This document shows positions 7,092 to 15,037 of a DNA stretch of 19,376 bases, piece by piece (within the stretch, counting starts at the first letter, position 1; each line of letters begins with the position of its first letter). The stretch is taken from NCBI GenBank assembly GCA_016870425.1, contig VGBQ01000024.1, forward strand, positions 1 to 19,376. Direction: 5' to 3'. The position numbers were made by a program, and so were the translations under genes. The notes beneath the pieces were generated by a model. The model was given only the letters and a program-made list of their open reading frames with translations, was not told the origin of the DNA and did not search any database. The stretch comes from Actinomycetota bacterium (GTDB lineage: Bacteria > Actinomycetota > Actinomycetes > S36-B12).

Positions 7092-8126
7092 ATGAGCGAC
7101 TCCACCATCGTCCCTGCCGCCGCCAACGACTCGTTCCCCGCCTCCTTGATCGGTGTGGGCAACCACTCGCGCCGCCGCCTCATCACCGTGCTGATCCAGG
7201 AGTTCGCTGCCGCGCCCTTCCATCTCACGCAGGCCGCAGGGCTGGGGATCGGGGCTGATCGGCTGGAGCGCGCCTGCGCCGCGGGAGCCCTGACGCGCGT
7301 GGGGCGAGGCTGGTACGCCGTGGCGAATCCGGTCGCTCCGTGGCTGGCCCGGCTGCTCGTCCTGCAAGCGGAGAACCCAGGCCTGGTCGCCTGCGGTGCG
7401 ACCGCGGCCCTCCTGGGGTCCATGGCAGTGCCGCCCTTCCGCGGGGTTGGGGCTGGTGAGTTGGAGGTTGCCTTCCTGGAAGGTTCGGGCGGTATGCGTG
7501 GCAGGCGCCATGGCCTCCGGGCCCGGCGTTGGCCGATTCCGCCGCACCACGTGGTCCGCGGTCCGCATGGGGTGCTCATGACGGATCCTTTGCGGACGTC
7601 CATCGACCTGGCGCGGGGTCAGTCACTGCCTTTCGCGCTGGTGCCTTTGGACTCGGCCGCTCGCCGCGCGGTGGCAGACGGCATGCGGCCCCACGAGGTG
7701 GTCTGCGAGCTCCGCGCCCGTCTGGATCTCATGCGCGGTCGCCACGGCGTACGCCTTGCAGCAAGCGCCCTCAGGCATGTGAGTCCTCTGGCTGAGAGTG
7801 CCCTGGAGAGCATCGTCCGAGGTCGGATCATCGAAGCAGGATTGCCGTCCCCTGCACTCCAGGTCCCGGTGGTCGGTGAGAGCGGGCGCTCCTACCGCGC
7901 GGACTTGGGGCTAGATCTGCCAGGTAGACCGGAAGGTTCATTCGGGCTCCTCATCGAGGCAGACGGGCTAGGCAAGTACGACCGGGTCGAGGCGCTGGCC
8001 GAAGAGAAGAAGCGACAGCATGACCTGGAACGCCGCGGCCATGTATTCGTGAGGGCCATCTACGGCGAAGCGCTGAGTCGGCCCGAGGAATTCCTCTCCC
8101 CGATCAGGCGAATCCTCTCCAGATGA
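7092..8126 (+). CDS. AbiEi-like antitoxin-domain protein with DUF559/Vsr-like nuclease C-terminus
   Basis: A 344-residue protein resembling the solitary AbiEi-domain proteins common in actinobacteria. The N-terminal ~90 residues look like an AbiEi-type winged helix (a helical segment, then GALTRVGRGWYAV), and the middle region is typical of the group (DPLRTSIDLAR). The C-terminus resembles a DUF559/Vsr-type PD-(D/E)XK fold, with D271 in RADLGLD, E289 and D291 in LIEADGLGKY, then EEKKRQHDLERRGHVFVRAIYG. No toxin partner is adjacent. The gene lies between two related palindromes and is unrelated to the amine genes around it. Its DNA looks less GC-rich than its neighbours (one 60-base stretch at 7921-7980 is 60% GC). 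The ATG at 7092 has a poor ribosome site; in-frame ATG 7047 or TTG 7032 are alternatives. Function is unknown; regulator, nuclease or both. Confidence 0.8.
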   Translation: MSDSTIVPAAANDSFPASLIGVGNHSRRRLITVLIQEFAAAPFHLTQAAGLGIGADRLERACAAGALTRVGRGWYAVANPVAPWLARLLVLQAENPGLVACGATAALLGSMAVPPFRGVGAGELEVAFLEGSGGMRGRRHGLRARRWPIPPHHVVRGPHGVLMTDPLRTSIDLARGQSLPFALVPLDSAARRAVADGMRPHEVVCELRARLDLMRGRHGVRLAASALRHVSPLAESALESIVRGRIIEAGLPSPALQVPVVGESGRSYRADLGLDLPGRPEGSFGLLIEADGLGKYDRVEALAEEKKRQHDLERRGHVFVRAIYGEALSRPEEFLSPIRRILSR

Positions 8127-8131
8127 GGGGC

Positions 8132-8184
8132 TTGTCATCTGAGCCCGCGGGACGAAGGTGTTGTCCCGCGGGCTCAGATGACAA
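8132..8184. repeat. Perfect 22-bp-stem hairpin element (downstream copy; possible bidirectional terminator)
   Basis: Arms at 8132-8153 and 8163-8184 are perfectly complementary over 22 bp, with a 9-base loop GAAGGTGTT. The arm begins TTGTCATCTGAGCC and continues through CCGCGGGAC. It starts six bases after the AbiEi-like stop and ends 20 bases from the stop of the convergent ABC ATPase gene, so it could terminate both. There is no U-tract in either direction. The terminal TGTCATCTGA and the following CCGCG are shared with the element at 6936-6986, which a plain terminator would not explain. Confidence 0.85.
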
Positions 8185-8203
8185 AACCGAGGAAGGGGGC
8201 CGG

Positions 8204-9292
8204 TTAGCCGCCGAGGGCTCCGACCGGCAGGAGCCGCATGGCGTCGGCCCGGCAGTGCACGGTCACCTGCTCGCCGGCCGTGTGGTGCCCGGCTCGCTCG
8301 CTGGGGCGGCGTACGACGAGCTCGGATCCGTCGGCCACCGCGACGATGATGTCGGTGGTCGCGCCCTGGTACACGGTCCGCACGACGGTGCCACTGAGCG
8401 ATCCCGCCTCCTCGTCCGTCGCTTCGAGCAGCAGCCTCTCCGGGCGGATGACCAGGCGGATGTCATCGCCCGGGCCCGGCGCCGCGACGCCTCGACAGGT
8501 GAGGGTCTCGCCTCCGACTCGCACGGTCGTCCGTCCGTCGCCCGCGGGGCCGACGACCTCGACGTCCAGCACGTTGGCGCTGCCGAGGAAGTCGGCGACG
8601 TACGCCGTCGCGGGAGCGTCGTAGATCTCGGCGGGCGTCCCGACCTGCTCGATGAGGCCGCCGGCCATGACCGCCATGCGGTCGGACATGGTCAGGGCCT
8701 CCTCCTGGTCGTGCGTGACATAGATGAACGTGATGCCGAGCGACTCCTGCAGCGACTTGAGCTCGATCTGCAGGGTCTTGCGCAGCTTGGCGTCGAGGGC
8801 GCCGAGTGGCTCGTCGAGCAGGAGTACGCGCGGGCCGAGCACGATGGCGCGAGCGAGAGCGACGCGCTGCTGCTGACCGCCGGAGAGCTGACCGGGCTTG
8901 CGCTTGGCGTACTGGCCCATGCGCACCATCTCGAGGGCCTCGCCCACCTTGCGTTTAGCGTCTGCCTTGCCGACCTTCTGATAGCGCAGCCCGAAGGCGA
9001 CGTTGTCCTCCACCGACATGAAGGGGAAGAGAGCGTAGTTCTGGAAGACGGTGTTGACCGGACGGTCGTTTGCTGGGACCCGTGAGACGTCAGTGCCGTC
9101 GATGCGAATCTCGCCGGACGTGGGCGTCTCGAAGCCGGCGATCATGCGCAGTGTCGTGGTCTTGCCGCAGCCGGATGGTCCGAGGAGGCTGAAGAACTCG
9201 CCGGCCGCGATGTCGAGATCGATGCCGCGGACGGCCGGCACCTCGCCGTAGGACTTGTGCAGGGAGACGACCGACACGCTGCCGCCCTTCAC
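8204..9292 (-). CDS. ABC importer ATPase, PotA-like
   Basis: A 362-residue import ATPase with Walker A GPSGCGKT (38-45), Q-loop Gln84, signature LSGGQ (136-140), Walker B LLLDEP (157-162) and H-loop His194 in VTHDQEE. A C-terminal TOBE domain follows from about residue 280. This arrangement is standard for the PotA/FbpC/MalK group, which works on the inner face of the membrane with two permeases. The GTG start at 9292 has AGGG nine bases upstream. It is divergent from the receptor gene rather than in line with it, with a 129-base shared promoter region. It presumably energises the permeases at 10718-12534, since no other permease is in the window. The substrate is likely an amine or betaine from context; a polyamine is the family default. 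Confidence 0.92.
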   Translation of the reverse strand: MKGGSVSVVSLHKSYGEVPAVRGIDLDIAAGEFFSLLGPSGCGKTTTLRMIAGFETPTSGEIRIDGTDVSRVPANDRPVNTVFQNYALFPFMSVEDNVAFGLRYQKVGKADAKRKVGEALEMVRMGQYAKRKPGQLSGGQQQRVALARAIVLGPRVLLLDEPLGALDAKLRKTLQIELKSLQESLGITFIYVTHDQEEALTMSDRMAVMAGGLIEQVGTPAEIYDAPATAYVADFLGSANVLDVEVVGPAGDGRTTVRVGGETLTCRGVAAPGPGDDIRLVIRPERLLLEATDEEAGSLSGTVVRTVYQGATTDIIVAVADGSELVVRRPSERAGHHTAGEQVTVHCRADAMRLLPVGALGG

Positions 9293-9421
9293 CGGCGTCG
9301 ACCCTCACCGGGACAGTCCACGCGATCCTCCTGCGATCTTGGGCGAAGTCCTTGCCAAAGCCTGAATGGTGGCTCAGTCTAGGGATCGACCGCCGTTGCC
9401 GAGGGAAGTCGAGGAATTGCC
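9293..9421. promoter_or_regulatory. Divergent promoter region of the ABC importer, with a weak TetR-operator-like site
   Basis: This 129-base gap separates the ATPase (minus) from the receptor gene (plus) and must carry both promoters. At 9362-9377 it contains CTGAATGGTGGCTCAG, a 16-mer that matches operator site 2 at 12 of 16 positions and keeps the CTGA..TCAG ends. If real, it would place the importer under the same TetR repressor. No convincing -35/-10 pair is visible; TTGCCA at 9352-9357 is a possible -35 without a good partner. The gap is regulatory by position; the operator call is weak. Confidence 0.4.
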
Positions 9422-10717
9422 ATGCCATCGCCACCCCGTCGCCCTGTCTCCCGTCGACGGCTTCTCCAGGCCTCAGCCCTGGCTCTGCCGGGAGCCTGGG
9501 CGCTCGCAGCGTGTGCTCGCGAGCAGCCCCTGAGCGGCCCCACGGGCGGGGGATCCTCTGCTGGAGGATCGGCGAGCGGGGGCGCCACCTCCGCGCCAGC
9601 CGAACTCCAAATCGCCTCGCCGACCAACCCGGTGAAGTGGCCGATCAACCCTGGCAATGAGCCCATCGCGAGTGGCCTCGAGCCCGAGGCCAACGCCACC
9701 CTGCGCCTCTACAACTACCCGGACTATCTCGACAAGGCGGTCATCAAGGACTTCCAAAAGGAGTACGCCGACTACAACGTCAAGGTCGAATACTCCACGT
9801 TCAACGACTATCCCGAGGCCCTGACCAAGATTCGCAGCGGGAGCATCCCCTACGACGTGACCTTCATGTCGTACAACTACATGGCACGCCTGGTCTACGG
9901 CGACCTCATCCGCCCACTCAATCACGAATACATCCCCAATATCGCTGACGTCTGGGAGGAGTTCCAGAACCCGTGGTACGACCAGGAGTGGCAGTACACC
10001 GTCCCCTATGTGATCTACACGACCGGGATCGGTTGGCGAGCTGATCTCATCCCCGAGGACATCGGAGCTCGGCCTAACCCCTATGACGTCTTCTGGGATA
10101 GCAAGTACGCCGGGGAGATCGCCGTGCTGGATGACGATCGCGAAGTCATCGGGATGACGATCCTGCGCGACGGCGGCACCGATGTGAACACCGCGGATCC
10201 CGCGACACTCGGCGCCGCCCGCGACGCCATGCTGGAGATGCTTTCCCTCAGTCAGCCGCGTGTGACCATCAGCGGCTACACGGACATCCCCGAGGGCGTG
10301 CTGTCGCTCTCGCAATGCTGGTCCGGGGACATGATCACTGGGCAGTCCTACATGCCGGAGGGGGTCGATCCGTCGGTCCTGCGCTACTGGAGCCCGCCTG
10401 ATGGGCGTGGCCTGGTCAACAGCGACTTCCTCTGCGTGCTCAAGGGCGGTGAGAATCCGGTCCTCGCCCATCACTTCCTCAATTACATGCTGGACAGCGA
10501 CGTTTCGCTGAAGAACTTCTCGTGGGTCGGCTACCAGCCCCCTCTGCGATCACTCACCCCCGACTCGATGGTCGCGGATGGCTACATACCCGAGAATCTC
10601 GCGGGTGCGGTGGTGAAGCCGGAGTGGTTCGAAGTGGGCTATCCGGTCCTGGAATTGCCTCCCGAGGTGGAGGCGGAGTACCAGGCCATCTGGCAGCAGT
10701 TCAAGGCTGGTGCATAA
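9422..10717 (+). CDS. Tat-exported lipoprotein, PotD-like substrate-binding protein
   Basis: A 431-residue extracytoplasmic receptor. The N-terminus has a twin-arginine motif (S10-R11-R12-R13-L14-L15), a hydrophobic stretch and a lipobox ending at Cys31 (ALAAC), followed by a Gly/Ser-rich linker. It should therefore fold before Tat export and be lipid-anchored outside the membrane. The mature part resembles PotD (LYNYPDYLDKAVIKDF, VLDDDREVIGM, SQCWSGDM). From memory of E. coli PotD, the acidic amine-binding residues in DDAREV are kept, while the Trp of YNW is Tyr and the Trp before the late Asp is not conserved. A cationic ligand is likely, but not necessarily a polyamine. ATG 9422 has GAGGAA upstream. 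The permease start follows the stop with no gap. Confidence 0.9.
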   Translation: MPSPPRRPVSRRRLLQASALALPGAWALAACAREQPLSGPTGGGSSAGGSASGGATSAPAELQIASPTNPVKWPINPGNEPIASGLEPEANATLRLYNYPDYLDKAVIKDFQKEYADYNVKVEYSTFNDYPEALTKIRSGSIPYDVTFMSYNYMARLVYGDLIRPLNHEYIPNIADVWEEFQNPWYDQEWQYTVPYVIYTTGIGWRADLIPEDIGARPNPYDVFWDSKYAGEIAVLDDDREVIGMTILRDGGTDVNTADPATLGAARDAMLEMLSLSQPRVTISGYTDIPEGVLSLSQCWSGDMITGQSYMPEGVDPSVLRYWSPPDGRGLVNSDFLCVLKGGENPVLAHHFLNYMLDSDVSLKNFSWVGYQPPLRSLTPDSMVADGYIPENLAGAVVKPEWFEVGYPVLELPPEVEAEYQAIWQQFKAGA

Positions 10718-11614
10718 GTGGGCGATCGCTCCACGCGGTTTCTCTGGCCGATCCTTGGCCTTCCCGCGATGGTGTGGATCGCCCTGTTCTTCCTCATCCC
10801 GCTCTATGTCGTCTTCTGCGTTGCCTTCGGCACGGTCGACCCGATCTTCCGGTCACCCGTGCCGATCTGGAACCCGCTGGAGTGGCAGTTCACGCAGGTC
10901 GAGGTCGTCTGGGATCGCCTCTTCGGCCCCGATAACTTCTATCTGCCGGCGGTCTTGAGGACGCTGCTCTACGTCGCCATCGCGGTCGTGGCCTGCCTGA
11001 TCATCGCCTTCCCCGTCGCCTACTTCACGGCGAGGTACGCCGGGAACTACCGCGGTCTGGTGCTCGCGCTGCTCGTCGCGCCGTTCTTCATCTCCTACAT
11101 GATGCGCATGCTGGCCTGGATCAACCTGCTCCAACCGGATGGTCTGGTCAACACGATCATCACGCTGGGCGGGGTGGTGCCCCTGGACATCAACTGGCTG
11201 AGCGGCAACCCCTACGTCGTGGTGATGGGCCTGATCTACGGATACGTCCCCTACATGCTGCTGCCGCTCTTCGCCGCGCTCGATCGGATTAGTCCGAGCC
11301 TCATCGAGGCAGCACGCGATCTCGGTGCCAGCGGATTCGACCTCTTCCGGCGCGTGATCCTGCCCATGAGCCTGCCCGGCATCGTCGCGGGCACGCTGCT
11401 CATCTCGTTGCCGATGATGGGCGACTACTTCACGTCTGACCTGCTGTCGAAGTCGCCCAATACGGCCATGATCGGCAACCTCATCAACCTGTCCATCGTG
11501 GCGCCCGGGCAGGCAGGCCAGGCGGGTACGCTCCTCATCCTGGTGCTGCTCGTGCTGCTCATCCCGATGGTTCTCTACACCCGCAGCAATGCCCGGGCCG
11601 AGGTGCGCTCATGA
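10718..11614 (+). CDS. ABC importer permease, PotB-like
   Basis: A 298-residue integral membrane protein with about six hydrophobic segments, beginning FLWPILGLPAMVWIALFF. The cytoplasmic EAA loop that docks to the ATPase is EAARDLGASGFDLFRRVILP, about two thirds along. Length and motif fit the PotB/PotH permeases. The GTG start follows the receptor's TAA directly, and the gene's TGA overlaps the next ATG (ATGA at 11611-11614). Receptor and both permeases are thus translationally coupled in one transcript. It should form a heterodimer with the next gene product. Confidence 0.92.
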   Translation: MGDRSTRFLWPILGLPAMVWIALFFLIPLYVVFCVAFGTVDPIFRSPVPIWNPLEWQFTQVEVVWDRLFGPDNFYLPAVLRTLLYVAIAVVACLIIAFPVAYFTARYAGNYRGLVLALLVAPFFISYMMRMLAWINLLQPDGLVNTIITLGGVVPLDINWLSGNPYVVVMGLIYGYVPYMLLPLFAALDRISPSLIEAARDLGASGFDLFRRVILPMSLPGIVAGTLLISLPMMGDYFTSDLLSKSPNTAMIGNLINLSIVAPGQAGQAGTLLILVLLVLLIPMVLYTRSNARAEVRS

Positions 11615-12534
11615 CCGTCTCCGCGGCCCCGGCGGAGGCCATCCTCGAGGAGTCGCGTGGGCGCCGTCGCCGCCGCATGCGCGGCACCTCCGAGGCCCGC
11701 GCGTACGGTCTCGGGGCCATCACGGCCGTCTACCTGCTGTGGGCGCTCGTGCCGGTGGCCATCACCGTGCTCTTCTCCTTCAACGAGGGCCGCTCGCGCA
11801 GCACGTGGCAGGGCTTCTCGTTGCGCTGGTACACCTGGGACCCCACCGGCTCGGTGCTCAACGACGAGTCGATCCGCAACGCGCTCTCGTACACCGTGCT
11901 GCTCGCGGTCCTCGCCACGATCATCACCGTGCCGATCGGCGTGCTCTTCGCGCTCGCGCTGGACCGGTGGCGCGGACGCCTGCCCCAGGGCGCCAACTTC
12001 CTGGCCCTCATCACCTTTGTCATCCCCGAGATCGCGCTGGCCATCGGCCTGCTCTTCATGGTCACCTACCTGGCGACCCCCTTCGGCCTGGGCACCTGGG
12101 CCCAGGTCGTCGGCCTGGTGACGTTCCAGCTCTCCTACCCCATCGTCATCTGCCGGGCCCGGCTCCTCACGATCGGCTCGCACTACGAGGAAGCCGCGCG
12201 CGACCTGGGTGCGAGCGCCTTGGGCGCCGTGCGCCGCATCATCCTGCCGATGCTCTTCCCCGCGATCCTGGTGAGCGCGATCCTCGTCTTCGCCGATGTC
12301 CTCGATGACTTCGTCATCGTGCGCTACCTGTCCTCGGACGCATCGACCGAGACCACGTCGATGCGGATCTACCAGACCGCCAGGGCTGCACCGACGCCCG
12401 CGCTCAATGCCATGGCGACGATCATCCTCGTCGTCTCGGCCCTCGTCATCGTCCTCGGCTGGCTCGCGTATCGCCGGTGGACGCGCAAGCAGGGGGAGTC
12501 CACCGACGTGAGCTCCCTCGCCAGCACGCTCTAG
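11611..12534 (+). CDS. ABC importer permease, PotC-like
   Basis: A 307-residue membrane protein with about six hydrophobic segments and an EAA loop (EEAARDLGASALGAVRRIILP), the second permease of the importer. It has a basic N-terminal extension rich in Arg (RGRRRRRMRG) before the first membrane span. The start overlaps the previous stop by four bases. It is followed after 50 bases by the first dimethylglycine-dehydrogenase-like gene on the same strand, so importer and amine oxidation genes probably share a transcript. This is the main reason to infer an N-methylated amine as the transported substrate. Confidence 0.92.
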   Translation: MTVSAAPAEAILEESRGRRRRRMRGTSEARAYGLGAITAVYLLWALVPVAITVLFSFNEGRSRSTWQGFSLRWYTWDPTGSVLNDESIRNALSYTVLLAVLATIITVPIGVLFALALDRWRGRLPQGANFLALITFVIPEIALAIGLLFMVTYLATPFGLGTWAQVVGLVTFQLSYPIVICRARLLTIGSHYEEAARDLGASALGAVRRIILPMLFPAILVSAILVFADVLDDFVIVRYLSSDASTETTSMRIYQTARAAPTPALNAMATIILVVSALVIVLGWLAYRRWTRKQGESTDVSSLASTL

Positions 12535-12553
12535 TCCCATCGCAGCGAACACC

Positions 12554-12567
12554 GCGCCCGCGGGCGC
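12554..12567. other. Perfect 14-bp GC palindrome
   Basis: GCGCCCGCGGGCGC is self-complementary and lies in the 50-base gap between the second permease and the flavoprotein gene, just before the ribosome site GGAGG at 12576-12580. It has no loop, so it is a poor hairpin. In DNA this GC-rich it could be chance. It is the only structure seen in this gap. Confidence 0.25.
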
Positions 12568-12584
12568 ACGACAATGGAGGAATC

Positions 12585-15032
12585 GTGGAGGCACTGCCCA
12601 GAAGGGCCCAGGTGGTCATCGTGGGGGGCGGGGTCATCGGTTGCTCGATCGCCTATCACCTCACCCAACTCGGCGTCACCGACGTGCTCCTCATCGAGAA
12701 GCACGAGCTCACGGCGGGCACCACCTGGCACGCTGCCGGCCTCATCACGAGTGCGGGCTTCCATGATGAGACGTCGCTGTGGATGTGCCGCTACTCGCGC
12801 GACCTCTACGAGCGCCTCGAGGAGGAGACGGGGCACTCGACCGGATTCCGCCCGGTGGGACACCTTTCGGTGGCCACCACGCCTGAGCGGATGGAGACGC
12901 TCGTGCGCGAGCGCGACTTCCAGGTCGGGTACGGCGTACCCAATGAGATCGTCACGCCCGAGCGGATCGCCGAGCTCTGGCCGCTCGCGAAGGTCGATGA
13001 CCTCGTCGGTGGCTCCTACGTGGCCGATGAAGGCCGCGCCGATCCGGTGGGCGTGGCCACGGCGATGGCGAAGGGAGCCAAGTCGCGGGGCGCGACGATC
13101 GCCGAGGGCGTGCTCGTCACCGGCTTCCTGCGCGATGGCGACCGCATCACCGGGGTCACTACCGACCACGGCGACGTCGAAGCCGACACGGTCGTCCTCT
13201 CTGCCGGCCTGTGGACACGCCAGCTCGCTGCGAAGGCCGGGGTCGACGTGCCACTGCAGGCGGCCGAGCACTACTACCTGCTCACCGAGCCGATGGAGGG
13301 CGTGCACCGCGACCTGCCCATCATCGAGGACCTCGACTGCTACGGCTACTTCCGCGAGGAAGGCGGGGGGATGCTCGTGGGGCTCTTCGAGCCGGAAGCC
13401 GCAGGCTGGCACCCCGAGGGCGCGCCCGAGGACTTCGCCTTCGGCACGATCCCGCCGGACTGGGAGCGCATGACCCCCTTCCTCGAGCGAGCGATGGAGC
13501 GCATCCCGTCTTTGTCGGAGGCGGGCGTGCGCACGTTCTTCTGCGGCCCTGAGAGCTTCACCGCCGATGCGGCGCCCATGCTCGGCCCGGCTCCCGAGGT
13601 CGACGGCCTCTGGATCGCCGCGGGCCTGAACTCGGTGGGCATCCTGCTCGGCGGGGGCGTGGGCAGCATCATGGCGCGCTGGATCACGACCGGCGTCTGC
13701 CCGATGGACATCGCCGTCTACACGGTCGAGCGCGGCCTGCCGATTCAGAACACCCGACGCTTCCGTTCCGAGCGGATCGTCGAGCAGCTCGGCGTGCTTT
13801 TCGGTGACGGCGGCTACCCGACCTTCCACAACCACACGGCGCGCGGGATCAGGCGCTCGCCACTCCACGACGTGTGGGTCTCTCGTCGCGCGCACTTCGC
13901 CGACTCGGCCGGCTGGGAGTTCGTCGAGTGGTTCTACCCGGAGGGGGAGTCCGAGCGCGAGATCCCGTGGACCTGGGGTCGAGGCTTCTGGGGGCCGTGG
14001 GTCGCCGAGGAGCATCGCACCGTCCGCGAGGCCGTCGGTGCCATGGACATGACGCTCATGTCCAAGTTCCTCGTCCAAGGTCCGGACGCCGCAGCCATCC
14101 TCGACCGGCTCAGTGCCAACGCCGTCGCGGGCGCGGTGGGCGCGGTCACCTACACCCAGTGGTGCAATGACGCGGGCGGAATCCTCGCCGATCTCACCGT
14201 CACCCGCCTCGCCGAGGACCGCTTCATGGTCATCGTCTCCGATGTGACGCACCGGCGCGTCGAGCGGATGCTGCGCGACGAGGTGCGCGATGGGGAGTTC
14301 GCGACCGTCACCGACATGACGGCGGCGTACTGCCTGCTCACGGTGCAGGGGCCGAAGTCGCGCGAGCTCCTGCAGCGCGTGAGCCCCGACGACCTGTCGG
14401 AGGATGCCTTCCCCTATCTCACCGCGCGCGAGATCGAGATCGGCTACTCGCGCGTGACGGCGCTGCGCGTGACCTACGTCGGAGAGCTCGGCTTCGAACT
14501 GCTCATCCCGAGCGACCAGGCGGTCTCGGTTTGGGAGACGCTCGAGTCCGCGGGCACCGACCTCGGCTTCCGGCCGGTGGGCCTTGCTGCGATGCACGGC
14601 CTGCGCCTGGAGAAGGCCTACCGCGACTACGCGGTCGACATCGACGTCACCGACACGCCCGTCTCCGCCGGCCTGTCCTTCGCTGTCGCCTGGGACAAGC
14701 CCGTCGACTTCCGCGGCCGCGCGGCCCTGGAGAAGTTGCGCACCGACAGGACGAGCCGGCTCGTGCCTATACGGATCGACGACCCCGCACCGCTCCTGCA
14801 CGGCAGCGAGCCGGTCTACAAAGACGGCACCTGGGTCGGCTACGTCCAGGTGGGCGGCTTCGGCCACACCCTCGGCACGTCCGTGGGCCTGGCCACCGTC
14901 GACAATGCCGACGGCGTGACCGCCGAGTGGCTCGGCAGTGGCGGGTTCGAGGTCGTCATCAACGGCACGGCCTACCCGGCCACCGCGCAGTTCGCGCCGT
15001 TCTACGACCCCGAGCGCCTCCGAGTCCGCTAG
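12585..15032 (+). CDS. Dimethylglycine/sarcosine dehydrogenase-like flavoprotein with GcvT (folate) domain
   Basis: An 815-residue fusion typical of dimethylglycine and sarcosine dehydrogenases. The N-terminal DAO domain has the dinucleotide motif GGGVIG (14-19), and His49 in TTWHAAGL is the expected site of covalent FAD attachment. A central linker domain and a C-terminal aminomethyltransferase (GcvT-like) domain follow, with LTVQGPKSRELL and YVGELGFELL. The enzyme would oxidise an N-methyl group and hand the C1 unit to tetrahydrofolate as 5,10-methylene-THF. GTG 12585 has GGAGG four bases upstream; extension further upstream would overlap the permease gene. Dimethylglycine and sarcosine activities cannot be told apart by eye. 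The gene lies between the importer and the TMADH-like gene. Confidence 0.9.
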   Translation: MEALPRRAQVVIVGGGVIGCSIAYHLTQLGVTDVLLIEKHELTAGTTWHAAGLITSAGFHDETSLWMCRYSRDLYERLEEETGHSTGFRPVGHLSVATTPERMETLVRERDFQVGYGVPNEIVTPERIAELWPLAKVDDLVGGSYVADEGRADPVGVATAMAKGAKSRGATIAEGVLVTGFLRDGDRITGVTTDHGDVEADTVVLSAGLWTRQLAAKAGVDVPLQAAEHYYLLTEPMEGVHRDLPIIEDLDCYGYFREEGGGMLVGLFEPEAAGWHPEGAPEDFAFGTIPPDWERMTPFLERAMERIPSLSEAGVRTFFCGPESFTADAAPMLGPAPEVDGLWIAAGLNSVGILLGGGVGSIMARWITTGVCPMDIAVYTVERGLPIQNTRRFRSERIVEQLGVLFGDGGYPTFHNHTARGIRRSPLHDVWVSRRAHFADSAGWEFVEWFYPEGESEREIPWTWGRGFWGPWVAEEHRTVREAVGAMDMTLMSKFLVQGPDAAAILDRLSANAVAGAVGAVTYTQWCNDAGGILADLTVTRLAEDRFMVIVSDVTHRRVERMLRDEVRDGEFATVTDMTAAYCLLTVQGPKSRELLQRVSPDDLSEDAFPYLTAREIEIGYSRVTALRVTYVGELGFELLIPSDQAVSVWETLESAGTDLGFRPVGLAAMHGLRLEKAYRDYAVDIDVTDTPVSAGLSFAVAWDKPVDFRGRAALEKLRTDRTSRLVPIRIDDPAPLLHGSEPVYKDGTWVGYVQVGGFGHTLGTSVGLATVDNADGVTAEWLGSGGFEVVINGTAYPATAQFAPFYDPERLRVR

Positions 15033-15037
15033 TGGCG

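Noticed and set aside
12535..12584. A glycine riboswitch before the GcvT-domain flavoprotein gene
   Set aside because: The gap is only 50 bases, too short for a glycine aptamer, and shows only a GC palindrome and a ribosome site.
14531..15037. Upstream extension of the TMADH-like frame
   Set aside because: It lies wholly within the preceding flavoprotein gene in another frame and has Arg/Pro-rich shadow composition. The TMADH-like homology starts near 15038.
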